DNA from: Aureimonas sp. SK2
GTDB lineage: Bacteria; Pseudomonadota; Alphaproteobacteria; Rhizobiales; Rhizobiaceae
Length of the DNA: 64,000 bases
Direction of reading: 5' to 3'
Assembly: GCF_029813115.1 (NCBI RefSeq)
Contig: NZ_JAPZDS010000009.1
Location: 124,001-188,000, forward strand
Shown here: positions 7,439 to 13,886 of the stretch, piece by piece
How the letters are laid out: each line of letters opens with the position of its first letter
Numbering within the stretch: position 1 is the first letter of the stretch
Notes under the pieces: model-generated
Database searches by the model: none
What the model was told of the DNA's origin: nothing
The model's input: the letters and a program-made list of their open reading frames with translations, nothing else
Translations under genes and position numbers: made by a program

Positions 7439-8361
7439 GCCATCGGCCTCGGTGCCGGAGCCCCGAACCAGTCTTCGAGTTCGCGAGACTCCTCCTGTGC
7501 CGGGGCCGGGGAGAACGCCTGGTTCGCGAACGCCCGCACCGTCGCGACGACATACGGGAACGCCGCAGGCGCCGCGTCCACCCGCCCGGCGTCGACCAGC
7601 AACTTGATCCACGCATCCTGGTTGGCGAGCGCGTACTCACGGCTGAGGCCCGGCAGCGTGAGAGGCGTCGACGGGATGGGGCGGCAGTTGTTCGCGAAGG
7701 TCGTCTGGATGCATACCGACAGCAGCCGCATGTCGAGGTCCGCCCGTGAGAGGCAAAGGAGGTCGTAGTAGTCCTTAATCCTCGTGTTCGCGGACCCGAA
7801 CTGGACGATCGCGTGCAGCTTGTCGGCGGCCATCGCCTCCAGCGGATAGGTCAACATCTTCACGGCCGGCAGGCCCGGCAGCATGGACGGCCGCTCGACC
7901 AGACGCATGCCCGGCGACCGCTCGCCGCCGACCCAGCAGTCGACCTCGAAGTTGACGCGGGTCCGCCCGAGCCACGCGACGACGCGCACCTTCTCGCCGC
8001 CGGGCTCACCGTCCGGACGCCAGAGGGTCTTGCGGGCGCCGAACTCGAGGCGGATGCCGACACCAGCGACCTCGGCGGCGGCGCGGTCGAGGAGATCGCG
8101 CAGATCATCGAGGCGGTCGAGGTGCAGGTGGAGGTCGAGGTCCTTGGACGGACGGACCCAGTCGGAGATCCGGTCGTCGAGGAGGACGAGGGCGCTGCCC
8201 TTGAGCGCGACGGCGCCCTCGTCGGCGACGCGCCCGACGGCGGCGAGGAGCTGCTCGCGGCACAGCATGCTCAGGAAACGGTCGGGGGCAATGCCCCGGT
8301 TGCGCGATATTGCGTTGGACTTGTCCGACAGCCGTGCGCCGAGTTCGAAAGTGGTGGTCAT
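7429..8361 (-). CDS. AbiEii/AbiGii-type nucleotidyltransferase, 310 aa, without a visible AbiEi partner
   Basis: The ATG at 8361 has AGGGGAG upstream. Residues 52-76 carry the nucleotidyltransferase signature, KGSALVLLDD and then PSKDLDLHL (metal-binding D-L-D, residues 74-76). Further on, MAADKLHAIVQ and NTRIKDYYDL are the conserved helices of the AbiEii family (toxin that transfers nucleotides to RNA targets; some members are tRNA-directed). AbiEii usually pairs with an upstream winged-helix AbiEi antitoxin; here the upstream neighbour is a methyltransferase. The last 20 codons contain a palindromic repeat, which may have changed the C-terminus. Likely role: phage-exclusion or stability toxin. 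Confidence 0.8.
   Translation of the reverse strand: MTTTFELGARLSDKSNAISRNRGIAPDRFLSMLCREQLLAAVGRVADEGAVALKGSALVLLDDRISDWVRPSKDLDLHLHLDRLDDLRDLLDRAAAEVAGVGIRLEFGARKTLWRPDGEPGGEKVRVVAWLGRTRVNFEVDCWVGGERSPGMRLVERPSMLPGLPAVKMLTYPLEAMAADKLHAIVQFGSANTRIKDYYDLLCLSRADLDMRLLSVCIQTTFANNCRPIPSTPLTLPGLSREYALANQDAWIKLLVDAGRVDAAPAAFPYVVATVRAFANQAFSPAPAQEESRELEDWFGAPAPRPMAYA
7470..7492. repeat. GANTC palindrome, copy 5, inside the AbiEii-type coding sequence
   Basis: AGTCTTCG and CGAGACTCC arms lie within the last 21 codons of the minus-strand gene and encode EESRELED. The copy at 12237 also reads EESR in its host gene. Confidence 0.6.
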
Positions 8362-8390
8362 CGTGGTCGTGCTCCCCTGATCACGCGGTG

Positions 8391-8420
8391 AGCGTGCGGG
8401 CCGGGGGAGCAAGTGACGAA
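8391..8420 (-). promoter_or_regulatory. Class A promoter for the AbiEii-type gene
   Basis: On the minus strand, TTCGTC (8420-8415), an 18-bp spacer with CCCCGGCC, then CACGCT (8396-8391), 30 bp before the ATG. The -35 is weak. Confidence 0.4.
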
Positions 8421-8431
8421 CCGCCGGCGGA

Positions 8432-8947
8432 TCAGGCGGCGGCGAGGTCGTCCATGGCGTGGTAGGTCTCGGTCGTGCCGCGCCAGCCGCGCTGCCACCA
8501 GAGGAGCGAGAGCTGGAAACCCGATGCGGGCCACGGCTTGGGCGGCGTCGGCATGTGGAGCATGCCCCGGAGACCGAAGCCCGCGTCCTGCGCCAGCCGC
8601 ACTCGGGCCCTGGTGTAGGCGTGGTTCGCGGTGACGAGGAACACCACGTTGTCGGCGATTGTCATGGCGTGCGCCATGAAGGGCCGAATCTCGGACCACG
8701 GTGGGTTCGTCACCACCCAGTCGACGCGCTCCACCCAGTCGTAGAAGTTCCGCCCCTCGGCGACCTCGCACCAGAGCGGCTCGCAGTGAGCGGGAATGCG
8801 GTCGAAGAAGGCTCCCCGCCCGCGCGCGGGGTCGAGGACCCGGCCGTAGAGCGGCAGCAGGCGCATCGCCATGTCGGCATAAGAACCGGGTGTGTAGACG
8901 AGGTCGGTGTCGGCGCCCGTCGTGCCGGGCAGCGGCTGGTGTCGCAT
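8432..8947 (-). CDS. Small putative N6-adenine DNA methyltransferase, 171 aa
   Basis: The ATG at 8947 is preceded by GGGGAG. Motif I appears as DPARGRGAF (39-47) and the catalytic motif IV as TNPPWSEI (80-87). The length fits the minimal phage methylases that keep only the Rossmann core and lack a recognition domain. The C-terminus is Trp-rich. It would methylate adenine in phage or host DNA, plausibly to protect against restriction, perhaps alongside the type IIG-like protein. The upstream region contains an 85-bp repeat shared with 41,012-41,095. Confidence 0.75.
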   Translation of the reverse strand: MRHQPLPGTTGADTDLVYTPGSYADMAMRLLPLYGRVLDPARGRGAFFDRIPAHCEPLWCEVAEGRNFYDWVERVDWVVTNPPWSEIRPFMAHAMTIADNVVFLVTANHAYTRARVRLAQDAGFGLRGMLHMPTPPKPWPASGFQLSLLWWQRGWRGTTETYHAMDDLAAA

Positions 8948-9061
8948 GGTGGTCTCCCCGAAGGGATGGCCCCTTCGGGTACTGTACTCCCGTACATCTC
9001 GGGGGGCGTCAAACCGCCGGCGGGCGGTGGCCCGGCTGGGGCAACTGATGCTGATTCTCGA

Positions 9062-9145
9062 TTCCAAAATTTTCAGACGGAGGCCCGGTGCCGCCGCTAA
9101 TGAACCCCCAGCCCGCACCCCCCTCCCGGGACCCCGGCGCCTCCC
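9062..9145. repeat. 85-bp imperfect repeat, copy 1 (second copy at 41012)
   Basis: TTCCAAAATTTTCAGACGG, then GGTGCCGCCGC and a CCCGGCGCCT end, align along the whole length with 41012-41095. Both copies lie 85-115 bp upstream of a minus-strand gene, so this is probably a duplicated control region. Apart from this repeat, a palindrome and a terminator, the 8948-9326 gap holds a TTGACG at 9012-9007 without a good -10. Confidence 0.65.
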
Positions 9146-9172
9146 GCCCCGCCGGCGACCCCGCCCCGCTAC

Positions 9173-9195
9173 GAGTCTCGCTTAGCCCTAGACTC
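9173..9195. repeat. GANTC palindrome, copy 6
   Basis: GAGTCTCG, about nine bases, then TAGACTC. Partly decayed, intergenic. Confidence 0.5.
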
Positions 9196-9269
9196 TTCCC
9201 AAGGCGAAGGGGGCGACCCATCGCTGGGCCGCCCCCTCGTTCGATCGTTCGACGCGCGCCAGGCAAACG

Positions 9270-9297
9270 AAAGCCCCGGCTCGATGGCCGGGGCTTT
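9270..9297. terminator. Bidirectional Rho-independent terminator
   Basis: AAAGCCCCGGC, TCGATG, GCCGGGGCTTT: an 11-bp stem flanked by A-run and T-run, able to work in both directions. It separates the 9327 minus-strand gene from the methyltransferase region. Confidence 0.75.
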
Positions 9298-9326
9298 GGG
9301 TGTCTCTCTCTGGATGATGTCGGCGA

Positions 9327-9506
9327 TCAGGCTGCTCGGAGCGCCTCGCCCATCACGGTCCCGAACTCTGCCTCGAAAGCCGCTTGCGCTTCGGCCAGCG
9401 CCTTCCGCGAGTTCATGACGGACTCGGTTGCGCTGACCAGAAGCTGCCGGAGGGCCTCGATCTGGCTGTCGATCGCCGACATCATGAATTCGTGCGTCTC
9501 GTTCAT
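9327..9506 (-). CDS. Small helical protein, 59 aa
   Basis: The ATG at 9506 follows GAGGGAGAGACA, and a near-consensus class A promoter sits at 9556-9584. Residues 10-50 form a continuous amphipathic helix with heptad-like Ala/Glu spacing. No family recognised. It is monocistronic, ended by the terminator at 9270-9297. Confidence 0.6.
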   Translation of the reverse strand: MNETHEFMMSAIDSQIEALRQLLVSATESVMNSRKALAEAQAAFEAEFGTVMGEALRAA

Positions 9507-9555
9507 TGTCTCTCTCCCTCGGATCGGAGCCGCTCCCCAGCGACATCCTGCAATC

Positions 9556-9584
9556 AGCGTTGGGCGCCGGCGGGCTGGCGTCAA
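9556..9584 (-). promoter_or_regulatory. Class A promoter for the 9506 gene
   Basis: TTGACG (9584-9579), 17-bp spacer with GCCGGC, AACGCT (9561-9556). About 24 of the first 26 bases match the site at 1033-1061. Confidence 0.6.
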
Positions 9585-9627
9585 ATCCGGACGAAATCCG
9601 CCGGCAGACCCGCCGACCCCGCGAACA

Positions 9628-10245
9628 TCACCCCATCACCAGCCGCAGCCCGTCGCCCTTCCGGCGCCTGACCCGCTCGGCGAACCCCTCGACCACCGAC
9701 ACCTCCTCGCGCCCAGCCAGCTCCGCCTCGGACAGCTCCGGCTCCCGACGCCTGCACGGTTCGACACCGAGCGCCCCGCCGCCCAGCCCGCGCGCCAGCC
9801 GCCCACAGGTGAGGCCGCCGGCCGCCGCGAGGCGATCGAGGTCGTGCGGGCGCAGCCGCAGGAGCCAGCTCACCTGGTCTGGGGACAACGCCTCGAGGGA
9901 CACCTGCCTGCGGTCCGTCGCCGACGCGCGGGCGTAGGCGAACACGGTCGCGGACACCGGGTCCGTACCGTCCGGCCTCGGCTCCAGGTCGGACGGCAGC
10001 GCGCCGGGGAGAGCGCGCCCCTTGCCGCGCTTGGCGACCAGCTCGGCGATCTCTGACGCGGTGTCGGGCGTCGGCTCCGGCTCGGGCGGCAGGGGGATGG
10101 AGGCGCCGCCTCCGCCGCCGAGCATCCGGCCTGGCAGGGACCACGTCCATTGGACAGTCCACCACGCGAGTTCGAGGCCCTTCGCGGCGAGGTGGGCGGC
10201 GGCCGAGGCGAAGGCGCGGGCGGCGTTGATGATGGCGGCGAGCAT
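9628..10245 (-). CDS. Hypothetical protein with N-terminal hydrophobic helix, 205 aa
   Basis: ATG at 10245 with GAGGGAGAC upstream. Residues 1-38 (MLAAIINAARAFASAAAHLA and onward to WTVQWTWSL) form an amphipathic to hydrophobic segment that could anchor in the inner membrane. A Gly/Pro-rich linker (40-65) follows, then a charged domain with SLEALSPDQVSWLLRLRPHD and a basic tail. The position near lysis genes allows a membrane role, but no holin family is matched. Confidence 0.6.
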   Translation of the reverse strand: MLAAIINAARAFASAAAHLAAKGLELAWWTVQWTWSLPGRMLGGGGGASIPLPPEPEPTPDTASEIAELVAKRGKGRALPGALPSDLEPRPDGTDPVSATVFAYARASATDRRQVSLEALSPDQVSWLLRLRPHDLDRLAAAGGLTCGRLARGLGGGALGVEPCRRREPELSEAELAGREEVSVVEGFAERVRRRKGDGLRLVMG

Positions 10246-10273
10246 GGGTGGTGTCTCCCTCGTGTAGGCGTCG

Positions 10274-10302
10274 AGCGTTGTGGGAGGCGACGCGAGGGAC
10301 AA
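10274..10302 (-). promoter_or_regulatory. Class A promoter for the 10245 gene, without the CCGG core
   Basis: TTGTCC (10302-10297), 17 bp, AACGCT (10279-10274). It keeps -35, spacing and -10 but not the GCCGGC in the spacer. This suggests the hexamers are the promoter and GCCGGC is an added regulatory feature. Confidence 0.5.
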
Positions 10303-10513
10303 GGCGACCGAGGAATCCATGAGGTCGATCGCATTTGAGTGAAAGGATTCAGGAGCCCTGGGGATTCGGCTGCCATGGTGGTCGCACCAGAAAGGGGATC
10401 CTCTAACCAACGCCGACCTTCCGTTCGAAAAGCGTCCCGTCATTCAAGCCCCTTTCCCGCAAGGGACGCAGCCCCCATTCCGGTGGCTGCGGAATGAACG
10501 GAAGGAGAATTAA

Positions 10514-11068
10514 ATGGTCCACGACCCGACGTTCGAGGTGACCTCGGACGACCCGGCCGTCCGCGACGCCGTACGCACCCACTTTTACGCGGTGCAGACG
10601 GTGCACGCGGAGACGACCAACCCGATGGCCGCCTTCGTCGGAAACGACGAGGCACCGTCGCACGTGCTGTCCGTCGGCGGACACCTGCACTCCGTACGAG
10701 TGGGGTGGAGCAAGCAGGAATTCGAGAAGGTCCTCCGGGACGAGGTCTTGAACGTCCTGGGCGCTCCGGAGCTGGTGAACACGCCGGCGTTCGCCAGGAT
10801 GGACGTGAAGGCGATCCGTTTGGCCGTTGTCCTCGCCACGCGCGAGGGAGACGAGCTGGACGCTCTGCCGCTGTTGACCCCGACGCTGGCGGCTGAAGTC
10901 CGTCGCCTCGCCGGATGTTACGTATGGAACCAGTGGGCACACGACTACGTGCAGACGGAACTGCGCAAGGGCCTCGCGGCGTCCATGACGGCGCTCGGTC
11001 CCGACCCGCAGCCGATGTCGCCCTGGGACATCGAAGAAGTGGCTCTCGCGACGCGTGCGTTCCGATAG
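10514..11068 (+). CDS. Hypothetical protein, 184 aa
   Basis: The ATG at 10514 has the strong ribosome-binding site AAGGAG and an unusually AT-rich leader (GAATTAA), preceded by a GCAGCC/GGCTGC hairpin (around 10466-10489) that could gate translation. The product is soluble with mixed alpha/beta pattern and no signal peptide. No motif recognised. It is the only plus-strand gene between 7.4 and 16.4 kb and has its own terminator at 11091, so it is an independent unit, possibly expressed in the lysogen. Confidence 0.7.
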   Translation: MVHDPTFEVTSDDPAVRDAVRTHFYAVQTVHAETTNPMAAFVGNDEAPSHVLSVGGHLHSVRVGWSKQEFEKVLRDEVLNVLGAPELVNTPAFARMDVKAIRLAVVLATREGDELDALPLLTPTLAAEVRRLAGCYVWNQWAHDYVQTELRKGLAASMTALGPDPQPMSPWDIEEVALATRAFR

Positions 11069-11090
11069 CCACTGAAATCTAACTGAAGGA

Positions 11091-11120
11091 GGCCCCGGTG
11101 GAAATGCCGGGGTCTTCGTC
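11091..11120 (+). terminator. Probable terminator
   Basis: GGCCCCGG, TGGAAATG, CCGGGGTC followed by TTCGTCGTC. The stem is good and the T-tract weak. Confidence 0.5.
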
Positions 11121-11176
11121 GTCTCAGGCCCGCCATCCACACAGCGTGGTGCCGTGCCTACCTGCGCTGAAGGAGG

Positions 11177-11935
11177 CTAGAAGAACAGCCCGAGCAACTC
11201 GATGATCTTCTGCCGAGCCACCCCAGCGAGCGTTCCCATTCCCTCTTGCATGCCCTTCTCAGCCGCCTTCCCGGCGGCGCGGCCCAGCGCGTCCCCCGCC
11301 TTCTTCAGCATGCCCTTCTCGACGAGAGGGGCTTTCAATATGGCCAAGGTAGTCTCGAGGATGGCGATGAGCTGCGCCTTCTCGAGAGGCGTCAGGGCCT
11401 GCTCGTCGGGCGGCGCATTGGACCTTTCGACCTGCGCGACGATGCTGTCCAGCAGGGATGCGATCATCTCGATCTTCCGACGGATGTCGCTCCCCATCGG
11501 GACGGGCACCCACCGCTCGGCAGTCACCGCGAGGGAGAGCGCCTGTCCGTTGTCGGTAGGCGCATCCGCAGGGGGAGACCCGGCTTGGGCATCGTCCACT
11601 TCGATATCGTCCGCCTCGTCGACGGGATCCTGGCTGTCGGTAAGTTGGTCTTGGCTGCGGAGATAGCTTCGCACGCGTCCAGCGACGACACGCGCCGTCT
11701 GCCGCGACACCTGTCCTCGCATCTTCACGAACTTCGACAGGACGGCTGGCTCTAGCCCGAGCGGGTTGCCGTTGTATGCCGTCTGCTGCCAGTCGTTCAA
11801 CTCGATGACCGCAGCGCAGATCTCTGGGATGTCTTCGACGTCGATCGTCTGCCCGTCGAGATCGTCAAGTTCCGCGATGCCCCGCTCGATGACGTCGAGA
11901 AGGCGGTGGACGTCGTCGAGAGGGAGGTCGGACAT
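11177..11935 (-). CDS. Hypothetical protein, 252 aa
   Basis: The ATG at 11935 (MSDLPLDDVHRLLD) is preferred over the upstream frame extension. The N-terminal 110 residues are acidic and helical and end in a basic helix. Residues 115-150 are a low-complexity acidic linker. The C-terminal 90 residues contain a Gly/Ala/Lys-rich helix (GMLKKAGDALGRAAGKAAEK) and a hydrophobic end LLGLFF, suggesting membrane association. It follows the spanin genes on the same strand. No family recognised. Confidence 0.6.
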   Translation of the reverse strand: MSDLPLDDVHRLLDVIERGIAELDDLDGQTIDVEDIPEICAAVIELNDWQQTAYNGNPLGLEPAVLSKFVKMRGQVSRQTARVVAGRVRSYLRSQDQLTDSQDPVDEADDIEVDDAQAGSPPADAPTDNGQALSLAVTAERWVPVPMGSDIRRKIEMIASLLDSIVAQVERSNAPPDEQALTPLEKAQLIAILETTLAILKAPLVEKGMLKKAGDALGRAAGKAAEKGMQEGMGTLAGVARQKIIELLGLFF

Positions 11936-11998
11936 GCGGTAGGCCAGCCGATGGAGGGGTGGCCACAATGCACCGTCGGACGTCTTGGTGCGAGACTG

Positions 11999-12205
11999 CT
12001 ACGCCCGCCATCCACACCGCGCGGCGCCGTGCCTGTTATGCTCGACGACCTGCCTGACGAGGTCGTCCGACGCGCTCTCGACCTCCGCCGCCGACGGCCG
12101 GATCGCCCGCCAGCCGTCGCAGCCAGACGGGTTACCCGTCGTCGCGCACCCAGCCAGCGAACTCATCGCGGCGAGCGCGAGCACCGAGAGCGTCAACTTC
12201 GTCAT
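11999..12205 (-). CDS. Outer-membrane spanin (Rz1-like lipoprotein), 68 aa
   Basis: MTKLTLSVLALAAMSSLAGC is a textbook lipoprotein signal with lipobox LAGC, Cys at residue 20. The mature part is short. The reading frame starts inside the i-spanin gene (12132-12386) in another frame, the overlapped Rz/Rz1 arrangement. With the i-spanin it would fuse inner and outer membranes at the last step of lysis. The alternative start at 12232 would add nine residues, two of them acidic, before the signal, so 12205 is preferred. Confidence 0.75.
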   Translation of the reverse strand: MTKLTLSVLALAAMSSLAGCATTGNPSGCDGWRAIRPSAAEVESASDDLVRQVVEHNRHGAARCGWRA

Positions 12206-12386
12206 CGGTTCGGTTCCGGCTTCGGAGGTCATCGAGGGAGTCTCGCGTCTGCCGAGACTCCTCGGCGGCACGCCCGGCGCCATACACGCGGGCAACAATG
12301 CCGAGCGCGACGAGGGCTCCGGCCCCGGCGGCCGTGAGCCAGCGGCCGGCGCGGGTGGTGGTGAGCCAGGCGAGGGCGGCGGTCAC
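12132..12386 (-). CDS. Inner-membrane spanin (Rz-like), 84 aa
   Basis: GTG at 12386 overlaps the muramidase stop (GTGA). Residues 12-33 (RAGRWLTAAGAGALVALGIV) form the single membrane anchor and residues 38-84 a charged periplasmic coiled coil. Position between endolysin and an embedded lipoprotein frame supports Rz function. The coil region contains a GANTC palindrome that encodes EESRQTRDSL, so repeat sequence contributes to the protein. Confidence 0.75.
   Translation of the reverse strand: MTAALAWLTTTRAGRWLTAAGAGALVALGIVARVYGAGRAAEESRQTRDSLDDLRSRNRTDDEVDALGARARRDEFAGWVRDDG
12237..12261. repeat. GANTC palindrome, copy 7, inside the i-spanin gene
   Basis: GGAGTCTCG (12237-12245), seven bases, CGAGACTCC (12253-12261). 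It lies entirely within coding sequence and is read as EESR...RDSL. Confidence 0.7.
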
Positions 12387-13516
12387 GCGGCGACGCCTTC
12401 ATAGGTCCGGCGGGACTTCAGCCACTCGTAGCCGGCATAAGCGAGGGCGGCGACACCGACCAGCCCGGCCACGGCGACAAGACCGGAGGCCAACACCTCG
12501 GCGGCGTTCGCCAGCGACGGGATCCCGGCGACCTTCCCGGCGAGGCCGCCCACCTGCGCGGCGGCGGCTTCGAGCTGCTCCTTGGCCTGCCCGAGCGTGA
12601 CGGCGGCCGCCGTGGCGGTCGCGACCTTGCCGACGTTCGGCAGCTCGGCGACGGGCGTGGAGGTGAGGTTCTCGCGCTCGCCCTGAAGGTGCTTCTCAAG
12701 GTGGCTCCAGGTCTCCGGCCCGACGACACCGTCGGCCTTCGCCTTGTGCGCCTTTTGGTAGGCAACCACTGCGCGCTTGACGTTCGGGCCGAAGTCGCCG
12801 TCCACCTTGAGCCGGGCGCCGGTCCTGTTGAGGAGTCGCTGGAGTTCGCGGACGCGGGCGCCCGACGAACCCATGCGCAGCATCCCGGCCGACACCTCCG
12901 GGGTGTCGGCGCCGTACTTCTCGGCGGCGGCCGCGAGCTTGGTGTCGTACTTGTTCTGGCGGTATGCCGGGCCGTTGTAGCCGCGCGCGAAGGCGGTCCA
13001 GTCGCCGCGCTGGAGTTCGTCGACCAAGCCGAAGGCGGCGCAGTAGTCGAAGATCAGCTCGAGCTGCCCTTCGAGGCCCGCCGTCGCCTTCGCGAGGATG
13101 TCCTGCGGGGACTTGAGGCCGAACACGCGCCAGTGCGACCCCAGCACCTGCCCGACGCCCCACGAGCATGCGGCCGTCGCGGCGTCCTCGTCGATCTCGC
13201 AGGCGCGCCGCCAGAGATCGTACCGGGCCTGCTGCGACTTCGGATTCTTGATGCCGCCCTTGGCCTCGGTCTTCGACGAGGCGAGGCCCTGTCGGACGGC
13301 GCGGTCTCGCTGGTCCCCGGACAGGAAGCGATAGAAAAGGTGGCCCTCGAAACGGCAGAGCGGCCAGAGGAGCTTCCGGCCGAAGCGGTCGGTCACCTCC
13401 GTGAAGGCCTTCCCGCCGGACTCGACGTCGACCACCGCGCGGACGTGCGCGACGGGGACGGAGTGCCGCTCGGCGAGGCGGTCGACGATGGCCGCGAGGC
13501 TGGACGGCGCGCTCAC
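12383..13516 (-). CDS. Endolysin: N-acetylmuramidase (DUF3380 type) with peptidoglycan-binding domain and C-terminal membrane segment, 377 aa
   Basis: GTG at 13516 overlaps the stop of the XRE gene (GTGA). The N-terminal domain (1-180) matches the DUF3380 muramidase family: a VESGG catalytic Glu (residue 32), WGVGQVLG and a FARGYNGPAY end. Residues about 205-272 are a PG_binding_1 domain (GDFGPNVKRAVVAYQ, DGVVGPETW). Residues 345-370 form a transmembrane helix before a basic tail, so the enzyme may be membrane-tethered or self-released, easing the need for a classical holin. It cleaves the glycan strand during lysis. Confidence 0.88.
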   Translation of the reverse strand: MSAPSSLAAIVDRLAERHSVPVAHVRAVVDVESGGKAFTEVTDRFGRKLLWPLCRFEGHLFYRFLSGDQRDRAVRQGLASSKTEAKGGIKNPKSQQARYDLWRRACEIDEDAATAACSWGVGQVLGSHWRVFGLKSPQDILAKATAGLEGQLELIFDYCAAFGLVDELQRGDWTAFARGYNGPAYRQNKYDTKLAAAAEKYGADTPEVSAGMLRMGSSGARVRELQRLLNRTGARLKVDGDFGPNVKRAVVAYQKAHKAKADGVVGPETWSHLEKHLQGERENLTSTPVAELPNVGKVATATAAAVTLGQAKEQLEAAAAQVGGLAGKVAGIPSLANAAEVLASGLVAVAGLVGVAALAYAGYEWLKSRRTYEGVAA

Positions 13517-13770
13517 GAGATCACCAGCCTTGCGCGCAGCCCGATGGCCTCGGCGATCGCGTGCAACCTGTTGATCCCAAAATTGTGGTCGTCCCGCATG
13601 ATCGACGCAATGTCTGCCGCGCGGATCGACGTGTGCCGCCGGGCGATGTCGGCCGTCGCGATCTTCTCGCGCTGGATCTTCTCCCTGATCGCGGCGGCCA
13701 GCACCTCGCGGTCCCGGAGCGCTTGCCTCGGCGTGTACTTGTCCGGGATGGTGGGCGTCGTCTTGGACAT
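13513..13770 (-). CDS. XRE/HTH_37-type DNA-binding protein, 85 aa
   Basis: The helix-turn-helix lies at about residues 38-75: ATADIARRHTSIRAADIASI and then NFGINRLHAIAEAIGL, the pattern of the HTH_37 group found in HigA-like antitoxins and phage regulators. It is the first gene of the lysis operon, 55 bp below a class B box, and its stop overlaps the muramidase start. An autoregulator of lysis timing is plausible. No toxin gene is beside it. Confidence 0.75.
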   Translation of the reverse strand: MSKTTPTIPDKYTPRQALRDREVLAAAIREKIQREKIATADIARRHTSIRAADIASIMRDDHNFGINRLHAIAEAIGLRARLVIS

Positions 13771-13824
13771 GGGCGGTGGCGGCTCGGCGTGCGGGGATCG
13801 TTCGAGGATTCAGGCGGTTGCGCC

Positions 13825-13838
13825 GTGCAACTTTCCAG
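13825..13838 (-). promoter_or_regulatory. Class B box upstream of the lysis operon
   Basis: Minus strand CTGGAAAGTTGCAC, identical to the copy at 62545-62558 over 14 bases. It is 55 bp upstream of the XRE start. Confidence 0.6.
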
Positions 13839-13858
13839 TACGCCGGGCGCTCGCGGCG

Positions 13859-13886
13859 AGGAGTCACGCTGCGAGCGAGACTCCTT
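13859..13886. repeat. GANTC palindrome, copy 8, across the 3' end of the 13864 gene
   Basis: AGGAGTCACG and CGAGACTCCTT arms. The repeat supplies the last codons and stop of the metallophosphoesterase gene and lies just upstream of the lysis class B box. Confidence 0.55.
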
